This document shows, piece after piece, positions 1 to 8,752 of a stretch of 64,000 bases of DNA; the first letter of the stretch is position 1, and the number at the start of each line of letters is the position of its first letter. The position numbers and the translations under genes are program-made. A model generated the notes under the pieces. That model had not been told where the DNA came from. It made no database searches and saw only the letters and a program-made list of their open reading frames with translations. The stretch is from positions 372,001 to 436,000 of the forward strand of contig NZ_JABWRB020000001.1 in assembly GCF_014268745.2 (NCBI RefSeq). Direction: 5' to 3'. Source of the DNA: Pseudomonas zanjanensis. GTDB taxonomy: Bacteria; Pseudomonadota; Gammaproteobacteria; Pseudomonadales; Pseudomonadaceae.

Positions 1-252
1 CTTAGGTAACGGCCACTGGCGGTTCCGCCCTTACGGCGGCTCACTTTTTTTCAAACGCCAAAAAAAGTAAGCAAAAAAGGCTTGCCCCACCACTCGGTGC
101 CTCGCTAGGGCTCGGCATGCCCTCACTCCGGCATTGCTCCGTGGGCCGCCGCGAAGGGCCATCCATGGCCCAGCGCGGCTAACCCGGCATCCATGCCGGG
201 TTGCCCACTGCGCAATGCCTGCGTTCGGCCATCGTGGTTAACGGGGCGCTCA
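1..252 (+). repeat. Dispersed long repeat, copy A
   Basis: About 250 bp, cut by the window edge, recurring nearly unchanged at 20614-20882 and, inverted and partly deleted, at 21337-21531. It holds an AT-rich hairpin (T-run and A-run at about 44-68) and a palindrome around AACCCGGCATCCATGCCGGG (about 181-201). No convincing gene lies in it: the possible frames have no ribosome binding site and match no protein I recognise. The repeat itself is seen directly; its mobility is inferred. Confidence 0.8.
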
Positions 253-430
253 GATCAAGATCAAGATCCAAAGCAAGAGCAAGAGCAAGAGCAAGAGCAA
301 GAGCAAGAGCAAGAGCAAGAGCAAGAGCAAGAGCAAGAGCAAGAGCAAGAGCAAGAGCAAGAGCAAGAGCAAGAGCAAGAGCAAGAGCAAGAGCAAGAGC
401 AAGAGCAAGAGCAAGAGCAAGAGCAAGAGC
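253..430 (+). repeat. GAGCAA hexanucleotide tandem array
   Basis: Two GATCAA units, GATCCA and AAGCAA are followed by 25 complete GAGCAA units and a partial unit (277-430). The tract begins where dispersed repeat A ends; the unexpanded copy B has GATCAAAGTCCA at the same point. Low-complexity frames (Glu-Gln or Arg-Ala on plus, Leu-Ala on minus) run through it but have no start signals, so it is treated as non-coding. Slipped-strand expansion is the likely origin, and length should vary between strains. Confidence 0.95.
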
Positions 431-487
431 GGGGCACATGCCTAATGCCTGTCAGTTAAGTGGATAGCACGGGCAAACACACAAACC

Positions 488-577
488 GTGGCGAGGGAGC
501 TTGCTCCCGCTGGGCTGCGTAGCAGCCCCAAAAACAGGGCCGCTTCGCGACCCAGCGGGAGCAAGCTCCCTCGCCAC
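488..577. repeat. REPIN, GTGGCGAGGGAGCTTGCTCCC type
   Basis: Two inverted REP halves, GTGGCGAGGGAGCTTGCTCC at the left and its complement at the right, flank a short spacer. This is the paired-REP form common in Pseudomonas, mobilised in trans by RAYT transposases; no RAYT gene was seen in this window. Confidence 0.9.
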
Positions 578-653
578 AGGGTTACTGCCGGGCTTTATTT
601 CGCTTAACTGATCGGCATTGGGGCACATGCCTGCATTTATTTGGCTGAGCCAC

Positions 654-815
654 CGCTATCGCGAGCAGGCTCGCTCCCACAATGGGCCGCAGTGAACACA
701 AGACTCATAAACACCCAAGATCCCCTGTGGGAGCGAGCCTGCTCGCGAAGAGGCCGGCACATCCAACATCACCGCAAACTGACCCACCGCCTTCGCGAGC
801 AGGCTCGCTCCCACA
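654..815. repeat. Cluster of three REP palindromes
   Basis: Three REP units with the core GTGGGAGCGAGCCTGCTCGCG occur at about 654-680, 726-750 and 791-814. The outer two are inverted relative to the middle one, giving an overlapping REPIN arrangement downstream of rapA. Confidence 0.9.
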
Positions 816-842
816 TTAGGGGAAACGCGATCACCCTGACCA

Positions 843-930
843 GGTCGGCTATCAGGCCGCCTCGCGGCGGCGCTGTAAAAGCGGAACCGCCAGCGGCCGT
901 TACCGAAAAAACGGATATACACCCGATAAA
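843..930 (-). repeat. Deleted remnant of the dispersed long repeat, copy D
   Basis: The run from the GGTCGGCT/GCCGCCTCGCGGCGG end through GCGGAACCGCCAGCGGCCGTT to CGGATATAC matches both ends of copy C (21337-21531), but the roughly 110 bp between them is missing. It has the same orientation as copy C and lies just beyond the 3' end of rapA. Confidence 0.65.
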
Positions 931-969
931 AGCACCACAGCGGAACCTATATCGGGACCCCAGCCAAAC

Positions 970-3816
970 TCAGCCCGCCACCAACACCCGAATCGCCTCC
1001 AAACGCAACGCCGCTTTCTCAAGCATCGCCAAGCCTTGCTCCCGCTGTTGTCGCAGGGCCACCAGTTCGCTGTCGCGCACGGTTGGGTTGACCGCTTGCA
1101 GGGCGGTCAGGCGTGCCAGTTCCTCGTCGGTATCGGCCGCCAGGCGGCGCTGGGCCTCGGCCACGCGTTCGGCGTGACGCGGGGCGATCTTCTCTTCGCC
1201 GGCATTGATACGAGGCGTGAGCTGGTCGCGCTGGGCCTGGATGAACTTGTTGGCGCTGGCGCGCGGCACGCTTTCGAGCTGGTCGTTCAGGGTTTCGAAC
1301 GAAACCCGGGCGGCCAGGTCGTTGCCGTTGGCGTCCAACAGGCAGCGCAGGGCGGCCGGCGGCAAGTAGCGGCCCAGTTGCAGCGAGCGCGGCGCAACCA
1401 CCTCACTGACGTAGAGCAGCTCCAGCAACACGGTGCCGGGCTTGAGCGCTTTGTTCTTGATCAGCGCCACGGCGGTGTTGCCCATGGAGCCGGACAGCAC
1501 CAGGTCCATACCACCTTGCACCATCGGGTGCTCCCAGGTGATGAACTGCATATCTTCGCGCGACAGCGCCTGGTTGCGGTCATAGGTGATGGTCACGCCT
1601 TCGTCGTCGCCCAGCGGGAAGCTGGCGTCGAGCATTTTTTCGCTCGGCTTGAGGATCAGTGCGTTTTCCGAATGGTCTTCGCTGTCGATACCAAAGGCGT
1701 CGAACAGGGTTTCCATGTAGATCGGCAAGGCAAACTGGTCATCCTGCTCGAGAATGGCCTCCACCAACGCATCGCCTTCACCGGCGCCGCCGGAGTTGAG
1801 CTCCAGCAAACGGTCGCGACCGGTGTGCAGCTCGGCCTCCAGGCGCTCGCGTTCGGTACGGGCCTCGTCGATCAGAGCCTGCCATTGGCCATCATCGGCT
1901 TCCTCCAGCAAGGGCAGCAGGCGCGGGCCGAACTGGTGCTGCAAGGCGTTTCCGGTCGGGCAGGTGTTGAGGAAGGCATTCAGGGCTTCGTGATACCACT
2001 GGAACAGCCGCGCCTGGGGGCTGGTTTCCAGGTACGGCGCATGCAGCTCGATGGTGTGCTTCTGGCCGATCCGGTCCAGACGACCGATACGTTGTTCCAG
2101 CAGGTCCGGGTGCGCCGGCAGGTCGAACAGCACCAAATGATGGGCAAACTGGAAGTTGCGTCCCTCACTGCCGATTTCCGAACAGATCAGTACCTGGGCA
2201 CCAAACTCTTCGTCGGCGAAATAGGCCGCCGCGCGGTCGCGCTCCAGGATATTCATGCCTTCGTGGAACACCGTGGCCGGGATGCCGGAGCGCACGCGCA
2301 GGGCGTCCTCCAGGTCCATGGCGGTTTCGGCGTGGGCACAGATCACCAGCACTTTGGTGCGCTTGAGCATCTTCAGGGTGTCGATCAGCCATTCGACCCT
2401 CGGGTCGAAACGCCACCAGCGTTCTTCTTCGCTGGCGTCCGGCTGTGCCTGGAAGCTGACTTCCGGGTACAGCTCGGGGTGATCGCCCAAGGGCAGTTCG
2501 AGGTACTCGGGCGGGCACGGCAGCGGGTAGGCGTGCAGCTTGCGCTCGGGGAAGCCCTGTACGGCGGCGCGGGTGTTGCGAAACAGCACGCGACCGGTAC
2601 CGTGGCGATCCAGCAGTTCACGCACCAGGCGGGCACTGGCCTCGACATCGCCATCATTGACGGCGGTCAGCAATGCTTCGCCTTCGTTCCCCAGGAAACC
2701 CTGGATGGTCTTGTGGGCTTCGGGCGAGAGGCGGCCTTTGTCCAGCAACTCCTGCACGGCTTCGGCCACCGGACGATAGTTTTCGCTCTCGGCGCGGAAG
2801 GCCTTGAGGTCATGGAAACGGTTCGGGTCCAGCAGGCGCAGGCGGGCGAAATGGCTGTCCTGACCCAGTTGTTCCGGGGTCGCGGTCAGCAGCAGCACGC
2901 CCGGGATGGTTTCGGCAAGCTGCTCGACCAGGGCGTATTGAGGGCTAACCTGGTCTTCGTGCCACACCAGGTGATGGGCTTCGTCGACCACCAGCAGGTC
3001 CCAGCCGGCGGCGAACAGCGCGTCCTGGGCCTTTTCGTCGTCCACCAGCCACTCCAGCGCCACCAGGGCCAATTGGGTGTCTTCGAACGGGTTGCTGGCA
3101 TCGCTTTCGATGAAGCGCTCTTCGTCGAACAGCGCGACCTGGAGGTTGAAGCGCCGACGCATTTCCACCAGCCACTGGTGCTGGAGGTTTTCCGGCACCA
3201 GGATCAGGACGCGGTTGGCACGGCCGGACAGCAACTGGCGATGGATGACCAGGCCGGCTTCGATGGTCTTGCCCAGGCCCACTTCGTCGGCCAGCAATAC
3301 CCGCGGCGCAATGCGGTCGGCCACTTCACGGGCAATATGCAGTTGGTGGGCGATCGGCTGGGCACGTACGCCGCCCAGGCCCCACAGGGAAGACTGTAGC
3401 TGGCGGCTGGTGTGTTCCAGGGTGTGATAGCGCAGGGAGAACCAGGCCAGCGGGTCGATCTGGCCGGCGAACAGACGGTCGCTGGCGAGGCGGAACTGGA
3501 TAAAGTTCGACAGTTGGGTCTCGGGCAGGGTGACTACTTCGTTCTGCTCGTTGAGACCGTGGTAGACCAGCAGCCCGTCGACGTCATCGACTTCGCGCAC
3601 GGTCATTTTCCAGCCTTCGAAGTGAGTGATCACATCGCCCGGCGAAAACCGTACACGGGTAAGTGGCGCATTCCGTAGCGCGTACTGGCGAGTGTCGCCA
3701 GTGGCCGGATAGAGCACGGTCAACAAGCGGCCGTCCTGTGCCAGAACGGTGCCTAAACCCAGCTCGGCTTCGCTGTCACTGATCCAGCGTTGCCCCGGTT
3801 GATACTGCTGCGCCAT
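970..3816 (-). CDS. rapA: RNA polymerase-associated protein RapA (HepA), SWI2/SNF2 ATPase
   Basis: The product is 948 residues, close to the 968 of E. coli RapA. RapA binds RNA polymerase and uses ATP hydrolysis to recycle polymerase stalled after transcription. The N-terminal Tudor-like region (about 1-110) is followed by the SNF2 helicase core: Walker A DEVGLGKT at 177-184, DEAH at 278-281 and TATPEQ at 311-316. The second helicase lobe contains the [17 protein letters not shown] and [11 protein letters not shown] motifs. A long C-terminal region specific to the family follows. The ATG at 3814-3816 opens at the conserved [11 protein letters not shown] start. The gene is monocistronic as far as can be seen, with REP elements downstream. 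Long open frames on the opposite strand are shadows of its GC-rich codons. Confidence 0.97.
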   Translation of the reverse strand: MAQQYQPGQRWISDSEAELGLGTVLAQDGRLLTVLYPATGDTRQYALRNAPLTRVRFSPGDVITHFEGWKMTVREVDDVDGLLVYHGLNEQNEVVTLPETQLSNFIQFRLASDRLFAGQIDPLAWFSLRYHTLEHTSRQLQSSLWGLGGVRAQPIAHQLHIAREVADRIAPRVLLADEVGLGKTIEAGLVIHRQLLSGRANRVLILVPENLQHQWLVEMRRRFNLQVALFDEERFIESDASNPFEDTQLALVALEWLVDDEKAQDALFAAGWDLLVVDEAHHLVWHEDQVSPQYALVEQLAETIPGVLLLTATPEQLGQDSHFARLRLLDPNRFHDLKAFRAESENYRPVAEAVQELLDKGRLSPEAHKTIQGFLGNEGEALLTAVNDGDVEASARLVRELLDRHGTGRVLFRNTRAAVQGFPERKLHAYPLPCPPEYLELPLGDHPELYPEVSFQAQPDASEEERWWRFDPRVEWLIDTLKMLKRTKVLVICAHAETAMDLEDALRVRSGIPATVFHEGMNILERDRAAAYFADEEFGAQVLICSEIGSEGRNFQFAHHLVLFDLPAHPDLLEQRIGRLDRIGQKHTIELHAPYLETSPQARLFQWYHEALNAFLNTCPTGNALQHQFGPRLLPLLEEADDGQWQALIDEARTERERLEAELHTGRDRLLELNSGGAGEGDALVEAILEQDDQFALPIYMETLFDAFGIDSEDHSENALILKPSEKMLDASFPLGDDEGVTITYDRNQALSREDMQFITWEHPMVQGGMDLVLSGSMGNTAVALIKNKALKPGTVLLELLYVSEVVAPRSLQLGRYLPPAALRCLLDANGNDLAARVSFETLNDQLESVPRASANKFIQAQRDQLTPRINAGEEKIAPRHAERVAEAQRRLAADTDEELARLTALQAVNPTVRDSELVALRQQREQGLAMLEKAALRLEAIRVLVAG

Positions 3817-4045
3817 GCTGCCTGACTCCCGCCTTGAAAAAGCCGGTTATCTTAACGGAAGGATCCTTCATACCAAAGGATTTACGTACGCTGATTCGTC
3901 GCGATGCTACGGAACTTATGCTTGCCCGGCGATCAAACAAGCTCGGCCTTGGTCATCGCCGCAATTGCCAACTGGGTCACAAGTTTCGGACCGGCGGTTC
4001 AAGCTGCCACTTTAGCCGCCGACAACCTGAAGACAGGAGAACTTT

Positions 4046-4387
4046 ATGTTGCCACCCATACTCCCTTTGAGCGTTGTACCCATCACCGCTCAACAGGATC
4101 CGGTTCGCCAGCGACCGGACATACCGCCCGTGGTCCCGGTGCAGCAAAGCTCCAACGAAAGCACCATCGACCTGCAAAACCGCGACCCGGAAGAGACCGC
4201 GCTGCTGTTGCGCGAGGAACAGCAGCGCCAGCAGGAGCGCGAGCGCCGCCGCCGCGAGGCCGATGAAGACCCTGAAGAGCACCTGGCCGTACCGGGTACC
4301 GAACTCAACGCCGACAATACCGTGCCGGTGGTGCCGCTGATCGACGAAGAGTCACGCCAAGGCCTGTGGGTCGATATCCAGATCTGA
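4046..4387 (+). CDS. Conserved Pseudomonas hypothetical protein, charged and low complexity
   Basis: The product has 113 residues. The N-terminus is proline- and valine-rich (MLPPILPLSVVPI). The middle, about 45-80, is dense in Glu, Gln and Arg (LLREEQQRQQERERRRREA) and probably forms a long helix or coiled coil; the C-terminus is acidic. An AGGAG at 4035-4039 lies seven bases before the ATG and decides the start. I recall similar Pseudomonas proteins carrying the label aspartate-semialdehyde dehydrogenase, but at this size and composition it cannot be that enzyme. Function is unknown. It is read in the same direction as the two small genes that follow. Confidence 0.75.
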   Translation: MLPPILPLSVVPITAQQDPVRQRPDIPPVVPVQQSSNESTIDLQNRDPEETALLLREEQQRQQERERRRREADEDPEEHLAVPGTELNADNTVPVVPLIDEESRQGLWVDIQI

Positions 4388-4482
4388 TCCTGGGTGTCTG
4401 GCTGCATTCACAGGCTGGTCAACGCCGCCAACAGCCCGCATCATGGGCGCATCCGCAATTCACTGCACGATGCCCACACGCC

Positions 4483-4644
4483 ATGAGCCAAGACGACAAG
4501 CTGATCGACCTCAGTGCCGAGCGCGCCAAGCGCGTTCACGACCTCAACGAAAAACGCCTCAATGAAGTCCGCCAGGCTTTCGAACAGGCCATGCCGTTGG
4601 GCAAGCCCAAGAAAAAGCCGAAGAACAAACCGAAAAAGCGCTGA
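4483..4644 (+). CDS. Small basic hypothetical protein with Lys-Pro tail
   Basis: The product has 53 residues. A helical, charged N-terminal part (MSQDDKLIDLSAERAKRVHD) is followed by a tail of KPKKKPKNKPKKR that could bind nucleic acid; this is inference from composition only. The reading frame is open upstream, but the ATG at 4483 is chosen because the protein-like sequence starts there. No strong ribosome binding site is evident. The gene lies 95 bases after the previous small gene and is followed by the ANR-type boxes of the next one. Confidence 0.6.
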   Translation: MSQDDKLIDLSAERAKRVHDLNEKRLNEVRQAFEQAMPLGKPKKKPKNKPKKR

Positions 4645-4658
4645 ACCCCCTCGATCCA

Positions 4659-4757
4659 TTGATGCAGATCAGTTATTTCCCCACCTTTGCGCCCCGTCGA
4701 GGGCGTTATTGACCCCGGTCAATTTTCATCCAGGCCTGATTGGTTACCTTGAACCCA
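4659..4757 (+). promoter_or_regulatory. Two ANR/FNR-type boxes and a class II-like promoter
   Basis: TTGATGCAGATCAG at 4659-4672 differs by one base from the TTGAT-N4-ATCAA consensus. TTGACCCCGGTCAA at 4709-4722 is a perfect palindrome of the TTGAY-N4-RTCAA type. The second is centred 41.5 bp before a start site predicted near 4757 by a TACCTT -10 candidate at 4745-4750, the usual spacing for ANR activation. This suggests induction of the small gene at 4789 under low oxygen. Boxes and spacing are read directly; ANR binding is inferred. Confidence 0.65.
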
Positions 4758-4788
4758 TCGCAACAGGGGCAAGACCAGGAGGCCAGTC

Positions 4789-4905
4789 ATGTTTTTCGAT
4801 AATGTGGTGTTTGCCGGGGTGTTGACGGTCGGCCTCATGTTCGTGTTTTTCGCAGGTTTTGGATTATTCATCTGGAAAGACGCACACAAGCGGAAAAAAC
4901 CGTAG
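4789..4905 (+). CDS. 38-residue single-helix membrane peptide, CcoM-like
   Basis: The product starts MFFDNVVFAGVLTVGLM, continues through a hydrophobic helix to about residue 28 and ends in a basic tail, WKDAHKRKKP. It resembles CcoM, the small single-helix subunit described for the cbb3-type cytochrome c oxidase of P. stutzeri; this match is from memory and unverified. A strong AGGAGG (4777-4782) lies six bases before the ATG, ANR-type boxes lie upstream and a good terminator follows. Oxygen regulation would suit a high-affinity oxidase subunit. The gene is translated from a short message of its own and is easy to miss because of its size. It could instead be an unrelated small membrane protein. 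Confidence 0.7.
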   Translation: MFFDNVVFAGVLTVGLMFVFFAGFGLFIWKDAHKRKKP

Positions 4906-4940
4906 GTCTTTCTGGCTACAACGAGCACGCAAGGCATTTT

Positions 4941-4966
4941 GGGCGACTTCGGTCGCCCTTTTTTTT
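4941..4966 (+). terminator. Rho-independent terminator after the CcoM-like gene
   Basis: A GGGCGAC stem (4941-4947), a TTCG tetraloop and GTCGCCC (4952-4958) are followed by eight T (4959-4966). This is a textbook intrinsic terminator 35 bases after the stop codon. Confidence 0.92.
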
Positions 4967-4995
4967 GGCAAATTTCCTGATCACGCAAAACTACG

Positions 4996-5082
4996 GTGGG
5001 AGCGGGCTTGCTCGCGAAAGCGTCGGGTCAGTCATCTATTCAGTGCCCGACATACCGCTTTCGCGAGCAAGCCCGCTCCCAC
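4996..5082. repeat. REPIN, GTGGGAGCGGGCTTGCTCGCG type
   Basis: Two inverted REP halves lie at 4996-5017 and about 5061-5082 between the CcoM-like gene and pitA, which converge here. Confidence 0.92.
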
Positions 5083-5104
5083 AAGTTGCCCAGTGTCTGG
5101 GCAT

Positions 5105-5142
5105 AAAAAAAGGTGCGATCCGCAAGGGTCGCACCTTCTTTT
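5105..5142 (-). terminator. Terminator downstream of pitA
   Basis: The stem GGTGCGA (5112-5118) pairs with TCGCACC (5129-5135). Seven A precede it on the plus strand, giving a U-tract in the minus-strand RNA just after pitA; a T-rich stretch on the other side could make it bidirectional. Confidence 0.88.
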
Positions 5143-5156
5143 TTGAGCCGCTGGAA

Positions 5157-6632
5157 TCAGCTGCCGATGGCCTTGGACGCCAGCCAGAACAGCGCCGCCG
5201 ACAGTGCCACCGTCGCCGGCAGGGTCAGTACCCAGGCCAGCAGGATGGTGCGTACGGTGCCGCCTTGCAGGCCGCTCTTGTTAGCGACCATGGTGCCCGC
5301 CACGCCGGAGGACAGCACGTGGGTAGTAGAAACCGGCAGGCTGAAGATATTCGCCGCGCCGATCATGCACGCGGTGGTGATCTGCGCCGACATACCTTGC
5401 GCATAGGTCATGCCTTGTTTGCCGATCTTCTCGCCGATGGTCAGCACCACGCGCTTCCAGCCGACCATGGTGCCCAGGCCCAGTGCCAGTGCGACTGCCA
5501 GGATCACCCAGAACGGGGCGTACTCGGTGGTGGCGGTCAGGTCCTTGCGCAGCTTGTTCAAGTCGTCTTTCTCGCGAGCTGCCAAGCCTGGCAACTTGCC
5601 TACCTTCTTCGCCGTGTCGTCCAGGCAGAGCAGGTAGCGGCGAACCTCGATGCGTCGTTCCGACGGCAGCGAATGGTAGTCCGCCACGCCTTTGAGCGTG
5701 TCGAGCAGGGCATTGATGGTCGGTTCGGTCTGCTGCGGGTTGCAGCGGAATTTCTCGGGCAGGTCGCCGTTCACGCTTTTGCCCAGCGCCAGGTATTCAC
5801 CCAGGGACTCGTGGTTGCGTTGGTAGAACTGGCTCAGGTGCAGGGTTGCGTCACGGGTCCGCTCGATCTGGTAGGTGGTGCTGCCCAGATCCAGTACGAA
5901 CTGCGCCGGCACGATACCGATCAGCACCAGCATGATCAGGCCGATACCTTTCTGGCCATCGTTGGAGCCGTGGACAAAGCTGACGGCCATGGCCGAGATC
6001 ACCAGTACCAGGCGGTTCCAGAACGGCGGGTGTTTCTTGTCGTCGATCTGGCGGCGCTGTTCCGGCGTCTTGTGCATCTTCGACAGCGGACGCCACCATT
6101 TCAGGCCGATCAGCACCAGGGCGGCGATCAGGAAACCGGCCATGGGCGAGAACACCAGGGAAGCGCCGATATCGATCGCCTTCTGCCAGTTCACCCCGTC
6201 GGCCAACGGGATATCGTTGATCAGCGCGTTGGCCAGGCCCACGCCGAGGATCGAACCGATCAATGTGTGGGAACTGGATGCCGGGATACCGAAGTACCAA
6301 GTGCCCAGGTTCCAGGTGATGGCCGCTGCGAGCAGCGAAAACACCATGGCCAGCCCGTGTCCGGTGTTCACATTGATCAGCAGCTCCACGGGCAACAGGT
6401 GAACGATGGCGTACGCCACCCCCACGCCGCCCAGCAACACGCCGAGAAAATTGAACACACCGGAAAAGAACACCGCCAGGTGAGGCGGCATGGCTTTGGT
6501 GTAGATAACAGTGGCAACCGCGTTAGCGGTGTCATGAAAGCCGTTGATGAACTCGAAGGCGAGGACAAAAGCCAGGGCGAGCAAGAGGCTCACAAGCACC
6601 CAAGCATCCAGTCCGCTGAATAAATCGATCAT
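5157..6632 (-). CDS. pitA: Low-affinity inorganic phosphate transporter (PiT family)
   Basis: The product is a 491-residue inner-membrane protein importing phosphate, usually as a metal-phosphate complex driven by protons. The two diagnostic PiT repeats are present: GFHDTANAVAT at about 31-41 and HGSNDGQKGIG in the second half, separated by a hydrophilic central loop (about 250-360). Hydrophobic helices fill both halves, and a PASSSHTLIG/PVSTTHVLSS pair marks the internal duplication. The ATG at 6630-6632 gives the normal N-terminus. The gene stands alone, with a terminator directly after it. Length and motifs agree with E. coli PitA (499 residues). Confidence 0.95.
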   Translation of the reverse strand: MIDLFSGLDAWVLVSLLLALAFVLAFEFINGFHDTANAVATVIYTKAMPPHLAVFFSGVFNFLGVLLGGVGVAYAIVHLLPVELLINVNTGHGLAMVFSLLAAAITWNLGTWYFGIPASSSHTLIGSILGVGLANALINDIPLADGVNWQKAIDIGASLVFSPMAGFLIAALVLIGLKWWRPLSKMHKTPEQRRQIDDKKHPPFWNRLVLVISAMAVSFVHGSNDGQKGIGLIMLVLIGIVPAQFVLDLGSTTYQIERTRDATLHLSQFYQRNHESLGEYLALGKSVNGDLPEKFRCNPQQTEPTINALLDTLKGVADYHSLPSERRIEVRRYLLCLDDTAKKVGKLPGLAAREKDDLNKLRKDLTATTEYAPFWVILAVALALGLGTMVGWKRVVLTIGEKIGKQGMTYAQGMSAQITTACMIGAANIFSLPVSTTHVLSSGVAGTMVANKSGLQGGTVRTILLAWVLTLPATVALSAALFWLASKAIGS

Positions 6633-6997
6633 GAAGGTTTTCTGACCCGGTCATAAGGGGGCGCGATTATGCCAGAAAACCTCGGTAATCGATGCACTGC
6701 CTGCTCATCGGTAACATTCTTCAACGAAAATAATTGTAGGACCGTCTCAGGCGCCAGGTTTGCCGCGGGTTGCGTAACCCTTTGAATCAGGGGCGCAAAG
6801 CACACTTGGCCAGGATCACGGCAAGCTGAATGATGCCGTGAGCGGTTGTATGAAATTTCTGAAAAGAAGGTCGGCCATGACCCTTCCGGACCGTCGGGCA
6901 GGAGCGGATGGCGGCCCGCTCATGGCGGGCGTGCGCTACGGATTCCAGCCTGGGTGGCGGCCGGAAACCTCTTCACAGGAACCTCGGGCGCTGAGCG
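6633..6997. other. Intergenic region without a recognised gene
   Basis: About 365 bp lie between the start of pitA and the end of the next minus-strand gene. The pitA promoter must lie near 6640-6760, where the sequence is more AT-rich. I see no credible coding region, RNA gene or REP element here. Confidence 0.5.
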
Positions 6998-7198
6998 TCA
7001 CTGCTCTTCGGCTTTGAGTTCCTTTTCCATTTTCTGGAGTTCTTGGGTGAAGGCCTGGTCCTGAACGGTGGCGCGCTTACGCCAGGGTTTGCGTTCCGGT
7101 TCAGGTTGCGCGGCGTAGGTGGTGACTTCCCCGCCGTAAACTTCCTTGTAACGTTGTTCCTGGCGCTCAAGTTCCGCGCGCAGTTCGTCTTTCGTCAC
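6998..7198 (-). CDS. Small charged hypothetical protein
   Basis: A GTG start at 7196-7198 gives 66 residues beginning [20 protein letters not shown], an amphipathic charged helix likely to form a coiled coil. A central Pro/Arg-rich part and a second Glu/Lys-rich helix follow. A weak AGGT lies about seven bases before the GTG; an in-frame ATG at 7246 exists but has no ribosome binding site. I do not recognise a family. Its codon use resembles the neighbours. The gene stands alone between pitA and the pca cluster. Confidence 0.55.
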   Translation of the reverse strand: MTKDELRAELERQEQRYKEVYGGEVTTYAAQPEPERKPWRKRATVQDQAFTQELQKMEKELKAEEQ

Positions 7199-7678
7199 AG
7201 TTTTACCTAAATTAATTGAAGTTGAATCTGGTGATACGCACTGCATGTGGACATGCAGACGGCCACGGCACCAGAGCTGACAGCTGACGTAGCATCAGGG
7301 CTTCGCGTTGTTGCCAAACAGGGGAAGCGACCATAAAGGCGCTCCGGGCACCAGGCTAATGACCACGGCGCCAGCGTACGAGAACGGTTGATTGGCCGTA
7401 CCGTCACTGTTTTGCATTATAGCGGCCCAGCCGAATAACACTATCGGGAAAATTAAAAGGTGCTGTTGTTGTGTGAACTCATGTTTGTATGTGCAACTTG
7501 TATCACCGCGTGAAAAAGGTCGGCGAGTACCGCTATCCAGATGCCGTTCACGCCGACAAGTTCAATTTACCCCACGCCTTCACGCCAAACTCGAGTCATT
7601 GTTTCCTGCAACTTAACTCAAACGTGTTCGCAGCGGGAGCCATTCGATAGCGGACCCGATTGCGATTATCGGTCGGCG
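7199..7678. other. Long intergenic region before pcaR
   Basis: About 480 bp without a credible gene. Open frames of up to 74 codons have no ribosome binding site or recognisable product. The middle (7420-7500) is AT-rich and may hold promoters. Near the right end, GCGATTATCGG (7662-7672) resembles half of a PcaR box and precedes the full box. Confidence 0.5.
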
Positions 7679-7693
7679 GTTCGATAATCGAAC
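7679..7693. promoter_or_regulatory. PcaR-like operator before pcaR
   Basis: GTTCGATAATCGAAC is a perfect inverted repeat close to the GTTCGATAATCGCAC sequence described for PcaR of P. putida. Its place 76 bases before the pcaR start suggests autoregulation. Confidence 0.7.
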
Positions 7694-7768
7694 GCTCTCG
7701 GCCGGCGGCCCTTGCTTGCCCATCGGGCAGCCGCTTGAATAGCCGTCATTCCCGGGGAAGGATCAGAC

Positions 7769-8611
7769 ATGAACGACCAATTGCGCAATGCCTTCACTTC
7801 TGTCGCGCCACCGATCGTCGCCTCGCCGGCCAAGCGGATCCAGGCCCTGACCGGTGATCCCGACTTCATGACGTCCCTGGCCCGTGGCTTGGCCGTGGTC
7901 CAGGCCTTCCAGGAGCGCAAGCGGCACCTGACCATCGCCCAGATCAGCCATCGCACGGAAATTCCCCGCGCCGCTGTCAGGCGTTGCCTGCATACCTTGA
8001 TCAAGCTGGGCTACGCCACCACGGACGGGCGCACCTATTCGCTGCTACCCAAGGTGTTGACCCTCGGTCACGCCTATCTGTCTTCCACACCCCTGGCCGT
8101 TTCTGCCCAGCCGTACCTGGACCGCATGAGCGAGCAACTGCACGAAGCCTGCAACATGGCCACGCTCGAAGGCGACGACATTCTCTATATCGCCCGCTCC
8201 GCGACCACCCAGCGCCTGATTTCGGTGGACCTGTCGGTGGGCGGGCGCCTGCCAGCCTATTGCACCTCCATGGGCAGGATTCTCCTGGCGGCCCTGGATG
8301 ATGCGTCGTTGCGCGACTACCTCGACCACGCCGACCTGCAGGCCAAGACCAGCCGCACCTTGCACACACCTGAGGCTTTGCTCGAGTGCCTGCAACAGGT
8401 GCGGCAGCAGGGCTGGTGCATCGTCGACCAGGAACTGGAACAGGGTCTGCGTTCGATTGCCGTACCGGTGTACGACGCTTCCGGTCAAGTAGTGGCCGCG
8501 CTCAACGTCAGTACCCATGCCGGACGGGTCAGCCGCAATGAGTTGGAGCAACGCTTCCTGCCTGGCCTGCTGGGGGCCAGTCGCGACCTGAGCGCGCAGC
8601 TGTTCACTTAA
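7769..8611 (+). CDS. pcaR: IclR-family activator of the pca regulon, PcaR
   Basis: The product has 280 residues. After a roughly 30-residue tail, a winged helix-turn-helix of IclR type lies at about 35-95 (ARGLAVVQAFQERKRHLTI, then AQISHRTEIPRAAVRRCLHT). The IclR ligand domain follows (about 110-275). PcaR senses beta-ketoadipate and activates pca genes. A GAAGGA precedes the ATG by seven bases. It heads the pca cluster, with PcaR-like boxes before its own gene, before pcaK and before pcaI. PobR and other IclR regulators are alternatives, but the context makes PcaR by far the best call. Confidence 0.94.
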   Translation: MNDQLRNAFTSVAPPIVASPAKRIQALTGDPDFMTSLARGLAVVQAFQERKRHLTIAQISHRTEIPRAAVRRCLHTLIKLGYATTDGRTYSLLPKVLTLGHAYLSSTPLAVSAQPYLDRMSEQLHEACNMATLEGDDILYIARSATTQRLISVDLSVGGRLPAYCTSMGRILLAALDDASLRDYLDHADLQAKTSRTLHTPEALLECLQQVRQQGWCIVDQELEQGLRSIAVPVYDASGQVVAALNVSTHAGRVSRNELEQRFLPGLLGASRDLSAQLFT

Positions 8612-8613
8612 GC

Positions 8614-8630
8614 TGTTCGATAAACGCACA
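8614..8630. promoter_or_regulatory. PcaR-like operator before pcaK
   Basis: TGTTCGATAAACGCACA lies 123 bases before pcaK, just after the pcaR stop. It matches the right half of the GTTCGATAATCGCAC motif well. An AT-rich AATAAAAATAAA stretch follows directly before the pcaK start. Confidence 0.62.
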
Positions 8631-8752
8631 CAGTCGGCGGCGATGAATTGACGGTGTTTGCCCGGCCTCATTAATGTCGCGCAGCGTCATCCGGCGTGTG
8701 TCGCCGGGTCTCCGTTCGTCCGCCTGCGTTTTTCGCTTGGAATAAAAATAAA

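Noticed and set aside
193..467. Long low-complexity frames through the GAGCAA tract (Glu-Gln, Arg-Ala and Leu-Ala repeats on both strands)
   Set aside because: Any hexamer repeat without stops is open in several frames; there is no ribosome binding site and no unique protein sequence on either side.
1036..3399. 787-codon open frame on the strand opposite rapA
   Set aside because: It mirrors the third-position GC of rapA, has no start signal, and the rapA product is unambiguous.
4965..6623. 552-codon open frame opposite pitA
   Set aside because: It crosses a REPIN and a terminator and is antisense to a clear phosphate transporter.
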